Below are positions 36,301 through 44,699 of a stretch of DNA of 64,000 nucleotides, in pieces. The stretch lies in assembly GCA_950097015.1 (NCBI GenBank), contig CATNEN010000038.1, positions 28,922,501 through 28,986,500 on the forward strand. Reading direction: 5' to 3'. Below the pieces are notes generated by a model. The model ran no database searches. It saw only the letters and a list, made by a program, of their open reading frames with translations, and had not been told where the DNA came from. Position numbers and translations under genes: made by a program. Each line of letters opens with the position of its first letter. Position 1 is the first letter of the stretch. The stretch is from Macrostomum hystrix (lineage: Eukaryota; Platyhelminthes; Macrostomidae).

Positions 36301-37814
36301 AGCACCGTGCTCTCTTCGGCAGAAAGCTCTACAGACGCAGACGCATCATCAGAAAGATTGTCAGAGGAAAGTCCGTCGTCAACAAGCACCGTACTCTCTT
36401 CGGCAGAAAGCTCTACAGACGCAGACGCATCGTCAGAAAGATTGTCAGAGGAAAGTCCGTCGTCAACAAGCACCGTGCTCTCTTCGGCAGAAAGCTTTAC
36501 AGACGCAGACGCATCGTCAGAAAGATTGTCAGAGGAAAGTCCGTCGTCAACAAGCACCGTGCTCTTTTCGGCAGAAAGCTTTACAGACGCAGACGCATCA
36601 TCAGAAAGACTGTCAGAGGAAAGTCCGTCGTCAACAAGCACAGTGCTCTCTTCGGCAGAAAGCTCTACAGACGCAGACGCATCGTCAGAAAGACTGTCAG
36701 AGGAAAGTCCGTCGTCAACAAGCACCGTACTCTCTTCGGCAGAAAGCTTTACAGACGCAGACGCATCGTCAGAAAGATTGTCAGAGGAAAGTCCGTTGTC
36801 AACAAGCACCGTGCTCTTTTCGGCAGAAAGCTTTACAGACGCAGACGCATTGTCAGAAAGATTGTCAGAGGAAGGTCCGTCGTCAGGAGTCACGGGGCTA
36901 CCTTTAATCGAAAGCTTTACAGGCAAAGACGAGTTAGCTTTCGAAGGCAGCGCAAGTACGCAACTGGTCTGATAGCGACAAAACACCTTAAAGGCGGCAT
37001 TTTTGGACATAGAGGATATACCAAGACCAATAATAGATTTGGAAAGCGTCAAGTTGTGTTTAAGAGTAAACCCCGGGCCGCTTTCATCAAGAAGAACTGG
37101 TCCCATGTGAAGGGAGGCGTCATCGTCGAAAATGGTCGTAGAATCGTGCTCAATAGGTTCGGTAAAATACAAGGACGAGCCACTCGCGTTTACAAGGCAC
37201 GCAAATACGCAACTGGTCTTATCGTGCCAAAGCATCTTAAGGGTCGCCTTGTGGGCCATAGAGCCTATCGAAAATCTATTAGTCGATTGAGGAGGCATAA
37301 GTCTCGTGTCGCTTTTGTCAAGAAAAACTGGTCCCATGTGAAGGGAGGAGTCATCGTGGAGAATGGTCGACGAATAGTACTGAATCGATTTGGTAAAATG
37401 CGTGGTCACTCCAGAGTGTCCTACAGTCATGTAAAGGCTGGTGGACGATCAAGGCGCGCCTATAAGAGCCACGCATATGGGTTCAAGCGACGTCGTTCCA
37501 GAAATATTTCAACGGGCGCTAACTCCTATGGCACAGAGTCTTCCTCCAGCTATGCAACGACGTCAACAGTTCCCGTCGTATCTCATGAAAGCCGTTCAGA
37601 GGAAGTTGGCAAGCCGGAGGTCGTCACGCACGAGAGCCAGACAGTGCAGGTGGGCAAGCCGGAAGTCGTCACGCACGAGAGTCAAACAGTGAAGGTAGGA
37701 AAGCCAGAAATCGTCACAAACGAGAGCCAGACAGTGCAGGTTGGCAAGCCGGAAGTGTACGAATCTGGTTGGATTACTTCTGGGAGCCAGACTACATCGA
37801 CTGTGACAAAATGA
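6052..37814 (+). CDS. Giant secreted Cys-rich, poly-basic VWD/ShK/PAN/VWA protein
   Basis: Spliced by eye into 28 exons: 6052-6060, 6183-6399, 6473-6941, 7393-7620, 8445-8776, 9532-9651, 9742-10005, 10130-10738, 10879-11731, 12226-12809, 12885-13019, 13559-13702, 13797-14390, 14718-14870, 15757-15897, 16011-17156, 17615-17902, 17994-18608, 18691-19110, 19225-20013, 20096-20227, 20315-21454, 21534-21686, 21801-22244, 22370-27792, 27881-28757, 28849-29145, 29413-37814. Every junction is GT..AG, phases agree throughout, and the total is 24,978 nt (8,325 residues plus TGA). Order (residues): signal peptide 1-27; VWD-C8-TIL about 76-418; ShK 419-458 and 459-497; Cys-rich modules about 500-5134; ShK about 5145-5183; PAN-like about 5195-5283; ShK about 5575-5616; four VWA about 5627-6417; basic Trp repeats 6511-7791; 28-residue repeats 7792-8018; tail. 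It should be secreted; glue, mucus or capsule material is my inference. The start ATG at 6052 was chosen because it yields a clean signal peptide through a 9-nt exon; an alternative ATG at 6108 lies in the pyrimidine tract. Introns 3 (6942-7392), 9 (11732-12225) and 11 show nothing except what is listed separately. Confidence 0.85.
7858..8084 (-). mobile_element. SINE-1 copy in intron 4
   Basis: Degenerate minus-strand copy. The shared body (CTGCCCTGACTTTCTCAT, CAATTTACACCCTC) is followed by a remnant of the B box and the tRNA-like head near 8035-8080. Confidence 0.7.
8100..8400 (+). mobile_element. Degenerate SINE-1 copy in intron 4
   Basis: Plus-strand remnant with recognisable GGAGAGAAGGTTTAGGGGCT and the 3' block GAGCAGAATTGCCTTCTCGC TGGCTGCGGGT. 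It lies tail-to-tail with the minus-strand copy just upstream. Confidence 0.6.
8864..9229 (+). mobile_element. tRNA-derived SINE-1, full-length, intron 5
   Basis: A full copy of about 365 bp. The tRNA-like head has an A box (GGTATAGCGGTTGACGCG) and a B box (CTTCGATTCC). A conserved body follows (GGGGCGCAGCCGCGGAGAGA, CAATTTACGCCCTTGAGGGC, AGAAAGTCAGGGCAGATGTA), then a 3' end TGCGGGTC...GTGTCACCAAATGATGTG, and a (ATT)n tail. The head is what an internal RNA polymerase III promoter looks like. It shares the orientation of the host gene. Confidence 0.9.
9532..9858 (+). other. Two ShK (ShKT) domains, one per exon
   Basis: Exon 6 (9532-9651) is exactly one six-cysteine ShK domain ending CRLTCNMC. 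Exon 7 opens with a second, C-VDL...FCGLTCHWKSC. ShKT domains occur in secreted nematode and cnidarian proteins, as toxins or as structural and enzyme-associated modules; here the modular context favours a structural role. Confidence 0.8.
13083..13170 (-). mobile_element. SINE-2 fragment in intron 11
   Basis: Short fragment sharing the ATAGACTGGG...ACACCCAC and CAGCT(C/G)GGTGAACTAAAGC blocks with the SINE-2 copies at 39.4, 40.4 and 52.3 kb. The tRNA-like head is not convincing here. Confidence 0.45.
14448..14600 (+). mobile_element. Degenerate SINE-1 copy in intron 13
   Basis: A tRNA-like head (A-box-like GAGCGGGCGGTAGGGCG, B-box-like GGCTTGAATCCTGG) is followed by the SINE-1 body block TTAGGGCGCAGCCGCCTAGA and a diverged remainder. 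Confidence 0.6.
14897..15692. mobile_element. Probable solo LTR in intron 14
   Basis: A 796-bp GC-rich insert, very unlike the surrounding AT-rich intron. It begins TGTTGT and ends ACAACA (perfect 6-bp inverted termini of the TG...CA type) and is flanked on both sides by ACGA (14893-14896 and 15693-15696), a 4-bp target duplication as made by LTR-retrotransposon integrases. It has no long open frame and no second LTR, so it is best read as the product of LTR-LTR recombination. The orientation of the parent element is undetermined. Confidence 0.65.
17180..17546 (+). mobile_element. tRNA-derived SINE-1, full-length, intron 16
   Basis: Full copy with A box (GGCAGAGCGGTTAACGC), B box (AGTTTGATTCC), the complete conserved body and an (ATT)n tail at 17530-17546. 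It is close in sequence to the 8864 and 46360 copies. Confidence 0.9.
27881..28757 (+). other. ShK and PAN/apple-like domains (exon 26)
   Basis: The exon opens with a third ShK domain ending CKETCGFC. It is followed by a PAN/apple-like domain with the characteristic CIRACKDSPNCRSFDYD core and a later CVLNR cysteine; such domains bind proteins or carbohydrates. After this the Cys-rich basic module style resumes to the end of exon 27. The intron before this exon is the only phase-0 junction between exons 5 and 28, which suggests this segment was added separately. Confidence 0.65.
29413..32090 (+). other. ShK domain and four tandem VWA domains
   Basis: Exon 28 begins with one more Cys-rich unit and a fourth ShK domain ending CARTCNFC. 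Four VWA domains follow at about 29715-30246, 30390-30930, 30963-31500 and 31557-32090. VWA1 keeps the metal-ion-dependent adhesion site (DASSS, the GGSTST threonine, TDGR). VWA2 keeps DSSSS but has SGSPP in place of the DG loop. VWA3 keeps DSSDS but lacks the DG aspartate. VWA4 has lost DxSxS (IGVGS) yet keeps SDGTE. VWA domains mediate ligand binding in collagens, matrilins and integrins. Confidence 0.85.
30247..30389 (+). other. Pro-Gly-Lys hinge between VWA1 and VWA2
   Basis: About 48 residues of PGPGPKPKPGPGPRPGP type sequence. It is probably an extended, flexible and basic linker that separates the one VWA with an intact metal site from the three altered ones. Confidence 0.8.
32367..33269 (+). 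repeat. Two diverged basic Trp repeat units
   Basis: Two in-frame units (about 32367-32743 and 32744-33269) that align in order with the 165-residue unit of the downstream array. They share IRFGTRWFK/VKLGYKILP, KRRKVQFRRRWYKIRV/RRRWYKIRVTKEGFKVRV and RRWRxLxTxxxKLF. Their codons and residues have diverged widely, so they are the older members of the family. Confidence 0.75.
33270..36209 (+). repeat. Six near-identical 495-bp coding repeats (165 residues each)
   Basis: Units begin at 33270, 33765, 34260, 34755, 35250 and 35745 with exact 495-bp spacing; the sixth is cut short where the next repeat type begins. Each encodes SIVKVKGPAPIRIRFT... followed by alternating basic/hydrophobic strands with four tryptophans (KRWRRF, KTWVTAYY, RRWIKTRV, GKWRRV) and ends in Arg runs. 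Differences between units are single bases, mostly silent, for example ACT/AAT (T/N) near 33315 in unit 1 and AAC/AAA (N/K) near 35079 in unit 4. Such uniformity at silent sites points to very recent amplification or ongoing gene conversion. Acidic residues are almost absent. Confidence 0.95.
36210..36890 (+). repeat. 84-bp coding repeats (28 residues, 8 copies)
   Basis: Eight full and one decayed copy of VVNKHRALFGRKLYRRRRIV RKIVRGKS-type units, in frame with the giant protein. About half of the residues are Arg or Lys. Because 84 is a multiple of three and each unit lacks stops in several frames, long Ser/Asp/Glu-rich open frames appear on the same and opposite strands here; I treat those as shadows. 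Confidence 0.95.
36953..37430 (+). repeat. Duplicated ~80-residue basic unit
   Basis: Two diverged copies each containing KYATGLI, KHLKG, KKNWSHVKGGVIVENGRR and IVLNRFGK. The copies differ at many silent sites, so they are older than the 495-bp array. Confidence 0.85.
37590..37770 (+). repeat. C-terminal 45-bp repeats (15 residues)
   Basis: Four copies of VGKPEVVTHESQTVQ close to the stop codon. In contrast with everything upstream they are Glu-bearing, Cys-free and nearly neutral. They follow a Ser/Thr-rich stretch (SSSSYATTSTV) that could be O-glycosylated. Confidence 0.9.
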
Positions 37815-39420
37815 TTTTAACATGATTACCTGCCTACTCCAGAATATTACTAACTAATAACCTTTGACAAAGAAACTGAAATAAGTCCCTGACTCTGAAA
37901 GTTTTATTTTTGCTGGTTATTTTTTCACCAAAGTCGGTGTTAATGGTGTTTGGTCTATTGATTTCTTTAAGTTTTTATTATATATAATCGTAAAAAGTAG
38001 TTCGACTACTTGAGACTTATGTTTTGAGTTGTTCGTTTGTGATTCGCTCACGTGTTGATGTTGGGAAATCCGGAATGCTGATCAGATATGTTTTCAATGA
38101 AATCATTATTTATAAGTCCTGTTTAGTATGGAGCAAACATCCAAAAAAAAATTAATTTTTTCTGGGCAGCATTCTTGACGCTACCGACTAGAAGCAATTT
38201 CTGTCCGTGTCTTGTGCTCCTGCTGAACTGTGAACCTTTTCCGTGGCTATTGAATTTTCTCTAAAAGTTTAGTTTTTCTCTAACTCAAATAAAACTATAA
38301 AACAAGTTTCTTCTCTGTAACCCATAATAATTCCGTTTGTTCTATCTTTATTTCACAATATTTTCAGATCCATTTGAAGAACTAAGAGGTTCGCCAGCTC
38401 TGCTATACTAGCTAGTAGTATAGACGCTTTTTAATTTTAAACTGTGTTAAATTTGCTTCATAAATTACTAAAGAAAAGTCGAATCAGTCAACCAAATAAA
38501 GGTTTTTGTGTTTTAAACTAAAAACTGAAGCAAGCCATTGTGTGAGGTTTATAACGCTATTGAAGTTTAATTGTGAAATATTGTATAATAAGTGTGCGCC
38601 AACTGCAAAAACTGCGCAAAAACGGAACATTATAATGCGAACCAAGAGGAAACGTTAATGCAACTAGAAGGAAATCGGAAAATATTTCACGAGAGGAAAG
38701 TGTAGTCAATGTATGAATATTAAAAACACAAATGACGAAACAAGCTTACATCGCAATTGTTAATTAAATCGCGATGTCCATTTTATACCAGTGTCCACAC
38801 CGAACAACTTTGTGAAGAAAGTACAAAACACGTCAAAAAAGTAAAAAAGTAAAAAAGTAAAAAGTTTTATTCAGAAAAAGTACACATTCAGTGATTCGAA
38901 TTATAATTGTAGAGCAATAACTTTAGTAATTAAAGTATATAACAGTGTTTTATTATTTATGTTTAAAATACTACACAGAGATATACATTGGCCGGAAAAA
39001 AACTCAAACCGAATAACCTATCGCCGTAAATATCATCTCATAGACGAAAAAATAGAATGAGTTCGTCTATGCAATAAAACATCAGCAGCAAAAAATATGC
39101 AGACCACAAATGTGGTCCCATCGCCAACTAAACAAAGGACAACCTGGCTTGAGATTAGGGCCCAGCGGCCAGCTCAGAAAAAAAAAATCAATGTTCTAGT
39201 TGTCATTATAGACTTTAATTCAGTTGAACGTTGAGTCTGAATATGCAGATTTTTCTTATAAAATGGATGCTGAATCGCGACATCGGATTCAGAGATTTAG
39301 AGACTGAAATAGAGACGGAATGAAAATTTTGATTCGGTTTCATTTCAGCTTTTTTAGTAAAAAAAGATTGATCGCAAGAGTTCTGGACGATGCAACAAAA
39401 ACTTTTGAAGAATAATAAGT
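37815..39420. other. 3' flank of the giant gene, no further exon seen
   Basis: AT-rich sequence. A possible AATAAA polyadenylation signal for the giant gene lies at 38288-38293. I searched the minus strand here for an SH3-encoding exon of the endophilin gene that ends at 39669 and did not find one. Confidence 0.4.
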
Positions 39421-39620
39421 GATTAAACCTGCGCCTATTGGGTCAGATGGGATTCCAATGGATAAATGCTGGTACCCAACAGCTGGGTGAACTGAAGCTA
39501 CGCAGAGTTAAGTGCCTTGCAAAAGCACAAAGTTTTTTCCGGTGTTAGTCTGTCTGGAATCGAATCCCCGACGTCTAAGTCGTGAGTCCCTCGCTCTAAC
39601 CAACCACTCGGCTAAAATCA
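39421..39620 (-). mobile_element. SINE-2, tRNA-derived
   Basis: On the minus strand a tRNA-like head begins near 39617 (A box TAGCCGAGTGGTTGGTTAGA, B box GGGATTCGATTCC). The body runs to lower coordinates and contains CTTTAGTT/CTTCAGTTCACCCAGCTG-type sequence shared with 40400-40604. Confidence 0.7.
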
Positions 39621-39668
39621 CTGCCATGAGAAAGCGATAAAACTGAGATAAATAACGGCTAGTCTTAC

Positions 39669-42600
39669 CTGCCAAGTTGACGGTGTAACTCCTGCATCCG
39701 GTTAAAGCCCTCGGCGTAGTACTGCATTTGAGCATCCACAAACTCGTTCAGGCAGCGCAGGTGCTGCGACTAAATTGCAAGACAAATAAGTGCTGGCAGT
39801 GAGGGCAAGAAAAGCAATAAGAACTGATGGATGGCCTCAAATGGAAGAGGTCTACTTAGCGGGCGAGCCTAAATAAATTCTGAATTGCTTGTTGGCTCAA
39901 TTTCTGTTCCCCATGCGTCACTGAGCGCGGCTGTTGAGGGCCGGGACGGGAAATCATCACGCACCAGTTGGGGCTGTCAAGCCTGGGCGCTCCATCCATC
40001 GCTTTTAAGAAGCTCATACAGCTGTCCCGCCTCCTAAATCTCTGGGGAATATACAATGGGATTATTTGCAGTCTAATCCATTGCCTCGAACAGTCAAGCG
40101 AGACCCACGCTCAGTGTGCATAATATCGTGAGCCTTGAAAAGCACTAACAGATCCACTTTGTTGACGCTCATGTGGCCTTCACGTTTCACATTTCAAGAC
40201 ATTTTAAATCAGATAATATGCTGTGAATGACTTAAACAAATTCTTACTCGATTCACAAAAGCACCCGAAAACTAATAATTGATTTTTGTTTTAATAATTA
40301 TTGATCATATTTTATAAATCTGCCCAATTGGGCCAGATGTGCAGCCGACAGCACAGCCACGGCTGTTGCGCGGCGCATCTGAAGGCTGCGTACGACAGTT
40401 TAGTTCATAGACTGGGCGGACGCCACACCCACCCTCAATTGTTCCAGCTAATGCTGGCACCCATGAGTTAACAGCTGGGTGAACTAAAGCGATGCAGAGT
40501 TAAGTGTCTTGCTAAGGGATACATTTTTTCCGATGGGATCTGGAACCGAACCCCCGACCTTCAAGTCGTGAGTCCGACGCTCTGACCGCTAGGCTACAAC
40601 CCCATAACAATCATACTAATAACTGCAGGAGGGCTGTGGGCAATGGCACACCATTTGGTAGCACTAGAATCGAGGAGGCAATTTGCCCATTTCGCTGACT
40701 CCAGAGCACCCATGCACACAAATACCGTACTCAGGCACACACTCACACAGGTGTGTACATCTGCCCTGACTTTCTCACCGTAAGGCAGTGTACACTCTCA
40801 CTGTGCCTTGGAGGTTGGCCCTAAGTGCGTAAATTGCGCGACAAGCCCTCAAGCCTTCTTTCCGCGGCTGCGTCCCAAAAATGTGACCTCGCCACAGAAT
40901 CGAGCTCAGGGACAGTGGTGCGAGAGGCAAACAGCTCTGCCACTGGGACCCACAGACTAGAACCCCTTACTAGGCTACAACCCCCCAACCTAGCCCTGGG
41001 GCGGGTTGTAGCCTAGCTGATGCTAGTACTCATTATGCATCTGCGTGTACTGTAGCACTGGGAAATTTAAATTTAATAATTGGGTAATTTTCTTGTCTCC
41101 CTTGAACTCAGATTCGAACTGCCGAACTCTCAGTCTGAAAGCTCCCATGAAAGCAACAGCAAACAGTGCAGAAATGAATGATCAAAGCGAGACCAAAACG
41201 GAAATGATTTGAAATGATTTGAAATGATTTGGCCTTCAGTTTTCTGGATCTTAAATCTATTAGTTTTAGTCATTATTAGTTAGGAGATCTAGCTAAGTTC
41301 ATTCATAGGTTTCTGTTCAACTCGCAGAAACTGCTCACACTAGTCCACTGTCAGGGAGGTAAGCATGTGATCCAGGGTTGGACGAGAAGACTGTTTGAGA
41401 GCGGCACATGGGAGAGTGGGCGACTCGCTGCTCTCAAATGCAACTCTCGTGTTGTAGGGATTCGATGCATCCGAGGCCGAAGTTCTCCGCCTCTTCCTAG
41501 TCTCCCCATTTCTCTCCTCTTCCGAATTTCAATCCAAGCCTTGCCAAGCTTCCGCCTAAAGCAGATTTCCAATATTGAGCATGTGCTCAAATGAGAACTG
41601 ATGTACTCTTGTTCTCTATCTAACTATCCTCTTCTCTTTGAGTCTTGGCTACATCCCCAGTCCTGTTAGACTAGATATTAGAAAAAATGCATTTTCGTGT
41701 CTTGGCCTAAGCTAACTAACAAGACAGAAGAAATTTATCGCGACTTAGCACGAATTATTATTCACAAGCTCGTGTTTGCCTACTGTTTCATACTATTAGG
41801 GCACTTGGCAATAAGTAGAGAGATAATTGCCTTTAAGTTACACAGCTAAATAATATCTTGACGGATTTGTGGATAGATTGATAGATTGATGGATAGATGA
41901 TGAATGGATGGAAGTTGTGGACGAACGGTTGTTGGCTATGTATTGGCGAATTAGTACGTAGTCAGTGTGTTTTAAAGATCTGTACCAGGTGAACAGGACT
42001 AAAGCTTCAATCCAAGGCACCAAGGCAGTAAACAAGGCAATCTCACTTGAGACTTAAAATAGAATTCTGTCCCTCCAATTTCGCCAGTCTGCTTAGCGGC
42101 TGCTTGCTCCTGATAACCCCACAACCCTGCATTTGCTTGTCACTATAAAACGGATCGGGATACACAGGTCTCACTGTCTGACTAGTAGCAATGCGCAGTG
42201 CAACTGCTCATGGTTTTTTTTCCAGAAAAATACAAATAAGAGCTATAACAAATTGTTTTTAATAATATTGCTTCCCCAACTTTGCTTCACAACAACTTCA
42301 CAACACATATGTGAAAAAAATGTGAAGCTAAATTATCATTAGGACCAATTAACCAGCGATAGACTCACATGAGATGATTCCAAAGCCTGGAGCAGCAGCT
42401 TAGTGACCTCGACCTGTTTGTCAAACTCCGATTGCAGCCGTTCGCACTCATCTTCGGCCTAAAATTTAGAATTGTACGAGTACGATTAGTAATTTCGACG
42501 GTTCTCGCTCGCACCGTAGTTTAGATTTAGATGTACCCTCGTAATATATTGATAGTTCAATACGAGCGTAAATAAACGAGAAGATAAGCTTCATAAGAGA

Positions 42601-44699
42601 GACACAAGGTACAAAACTTAAAGGGTTTTTTAGTGCCTGGCGAGTGACGGCGGTGGCATTGCCTGTATCTTGGACGACGAAGGCATGGTTGTGAGTCTTG
42701 CCAAGTTTCAAGTGGGGGCTTGTCGTGCAATTTACGCCCTTAAGAACCAAACTAAAGGGTGAGAGTGTGAGAGTGTACATGATATGAGACAATGAGAAAG
42801 TCAATACGGATGTACAGACCTGTGTGAGCGTGTACGTGTCTGCGTACGGTATCTGTGTGTGTGTGTGTGTGTGTGTGTGTGCTCTAGGTCTAGTGTCACG
42901 AAATTATGTGTTGTTGTCTGCAGCCCTGCAGCAATTATTTTTATTATTTAAGTCGGTTGTCAACCAAGGGACAAAGAAGTTTTATCGATGTTGTCTGCCG
43001 CCTGTGAAATTCGCATCTTTTTGCCCCTTCGACATCAAGAATTTTTTTAAACTTTTCCCTGCATCTGCGCATATATTTGTAAGAGAAGCGATCTTGCACT
43101 AACTTGAAGCCAACTAGAAATGCAAGTTGTGCAGTTTACATCTACTACCGTCTACTACTCTGGCACTCAACCAGTGTGATCCCGATTCTGGAAAAACAGA
43201 AGACCTCGCTTTAACAGACAGATGAATTTTAAAAAGAAACGCAACAAAAATAGATACCAATTTTTTAGCCGGATCCTGTTTCGCCCGTTTGACACGCGCC
43301 TTAGCCGAGTCCAAGTCTAGACGCAGATTCTCAAGTGTTCGCCTCTCCCGTTGAATTGTTTTCATGTCGCCGGCTAGAAACTGGCGCATCGGTCGCAACA
43401 TTGCGGCATTGGCGGCGCAGACAAAATCTCGCTCCAAATGAGCCAGGCGCAGCTCTGCCTGTCCCACTTTAACCAGACTGCTGCCGTACTCGCTACCAGG
43501 GCCGAGCTCATTTCCGGACGTCAGGAGAGCGTTGCCCAGCTCCTCTAGCGGTGTCGGACGATCGCGCTTGCCTCGCTCCAATTTTTCGAACATCATATCC
43601 TTTTGAATAAAGCCAGTCAAGAATATTAAAAACGCGATTTTTTTCTACCCGCGGTCAATGATTACAAAAGTTGAACGAGGAAACACTCTTGATTCATGGA
43701 AAACAAAGAGTATTAAGGATCAGTTTTAAGCTAAAAATGCATTGATGAGACGACTGAGGCTCACACTGTCTTGCATCCTTCTTTCTTGGTAGTCTTTGTC
43801 CATAATATAAGAGTATTTGAAAAATTGAGTCGCATTAAAATCTGACCTCAACCCGGTGCGCCGGATTGGGCTCCAATACAGCCTCAGTGCTAGCAACAAT
43901 GCGCTCAGTCCACGTCTGCGACTGGTCGGCAGAGTTCAAAAGATTTTCAAAGTCGGCATCGTACTCTGTGCGCTCGGCCTGTCCTAGCTTCTCCTCTGTG
44001 TACTGACGGAATGGAAATATAAATAAACATTAGACATTCGGAATTATAATAGCATACTTAAAAAATAACTTTGTCATAACGGAGATCTAAAAAATGTGAA
44101 TAGCACAGGAACAAAACATATTCCACCAGAAAAAAAAATAATTTAATAAAACATATTAACCTAATAATCTAGCCCCACTGTCCCATTCTTTGCTGCTTAA
44201 TAATATTAATAAAAATTATTGCAGCAAGTAGAAGAAGGATTTCAAAAATCTATATTAATAAATATATATTTAGTTTGCATATATTTTTTCTAAATTAAGT
44301 AATTTAATTCCAATCAATAAAACCCAAGCAGACTGTTTCTAAACATTTTTATGGATATGGGGCCTAGTAAAATATTTAGTTTTTTTGTTTTTCCAAAAGA
44401 AAACAGCAATAAATGCAAACATAGTAAGATTCGAATTTTTGTTATTTAGAAACTAAATAGAATGTGAAAATCGACTCGGCTGTAATGCGCGGAGCCATTA
44501 AGAAACATCTGACACATAAGCCAGTAACATAATGTAAGTATAAGTTCAGAAATTCTGAGTATTGATAAGTTATGATAAATAAAGTTTTTTGTAGCAAAAT
44601 TGTTATAGTTTTTAAGCTCTAGCGCGAGATAAGCTACGTTACCTGGACTGCCCTGTTGAATGAGGCACTAATGTCGTCAGTAAACTTTTTAAAATTCAT
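39669..44699 (-). CDS. SH3GLB: Endophilin-B (BAR-domain exons)
   Basis: Five exons on the minus strand: 44699-44643, 44002-43847, 43599-43258, 42458-42369 and 39769-39669. Exons 1-4 end in phase 0 and exon 5 ends AG^GTAAGA in phase 2. The 248 visible residues start MNFKKFTDDISASFNRAVQ and continue YTEEKLGQAERTEYD, ELGPGSEYGSSLVKVGQAE, KTIQRERRTLENLRLDLDSA and LRCLNEFVDAQMQYY, an N-BAR domain of the endophilin-B type. These proteins bend membranes in autophagy, mitochondrial dynamics and endocytosis. The family normally ends in an SH3 domain; no such exon is visible down to 37.8 kb, where the giant gene occupies the opposite strand. The remaining exons may lie far away, interleaved with the giant gene, or be lost. 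The intron between exons 4 and 5 is full of SINEs. Confidence 0.85.
40400..40604 (-). mobile_element. SINE-2, tRNA-derived
   Basis: Minus-strand tRNA-like head at about 40604-40530 (A box TAGCCTAGCGGTCAGAGC, B box GGGGTTCGGTTCC) followed by the shared body, including CAGCTGTTAACTCATGGG and the GTGGGTGTGGCGTCCGCC block. It abuts the SINE-1 copy beginning at 40605. Confidence 0.75.
40605..40950 (-). mobile_element. SINE-1, near full-length
   Basis: Minus-strand copy inside endophilin intron 4, with the conserved 3' end GCAGGAGGGCTGTGGGCAATGG, the complete body, and the degenerate tRNA-like head near 40890-40950 (GAATCGAGCTCAGGG as the B-box complement). Confidence 0.8.
42714..42949 (+). mobile_element. 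SINE-1, 5'-truncated
   Basis: It starts in the body (GGGGCTTGTCGTGCAATTTA) and runs to the ATTATT tail. The region that reads GTGTGCGTGTGTGCTC in other copies has expanded here to a pure (GT)n tract. Confidence 0.8.
42853..42880. repeat. (GT)14 microsatellite
   Basis: A pure GT run that grew inside a SINE-1 copy from its short GT-rich segment. Confidence 0.9.

Noticed and set aside
36087-37430. 447-codon minus-strand frame rich in Ser, Asp and Glu
   Set aside because: It is the complement of the basic 84-bp repeats, without splice sites, signal peptide or any known domain. It is kept only as a low-probability finding.
29413-37814. Exon 28 as a separate gene starting at 29487
   Set aside because: The frame is open upstream to a good acceptor at 29411-29412 that joins exon 27 in phase 1, and the Cys-rich module style continues across the junction.
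40530-40604. Functional tRNA gene on the minus strand
   Set aside because: A and B boxes are present, but the acceptor and anticodon stems do not pair and the sequence recurs with a common non-tRNA body, so it is a SINE head.
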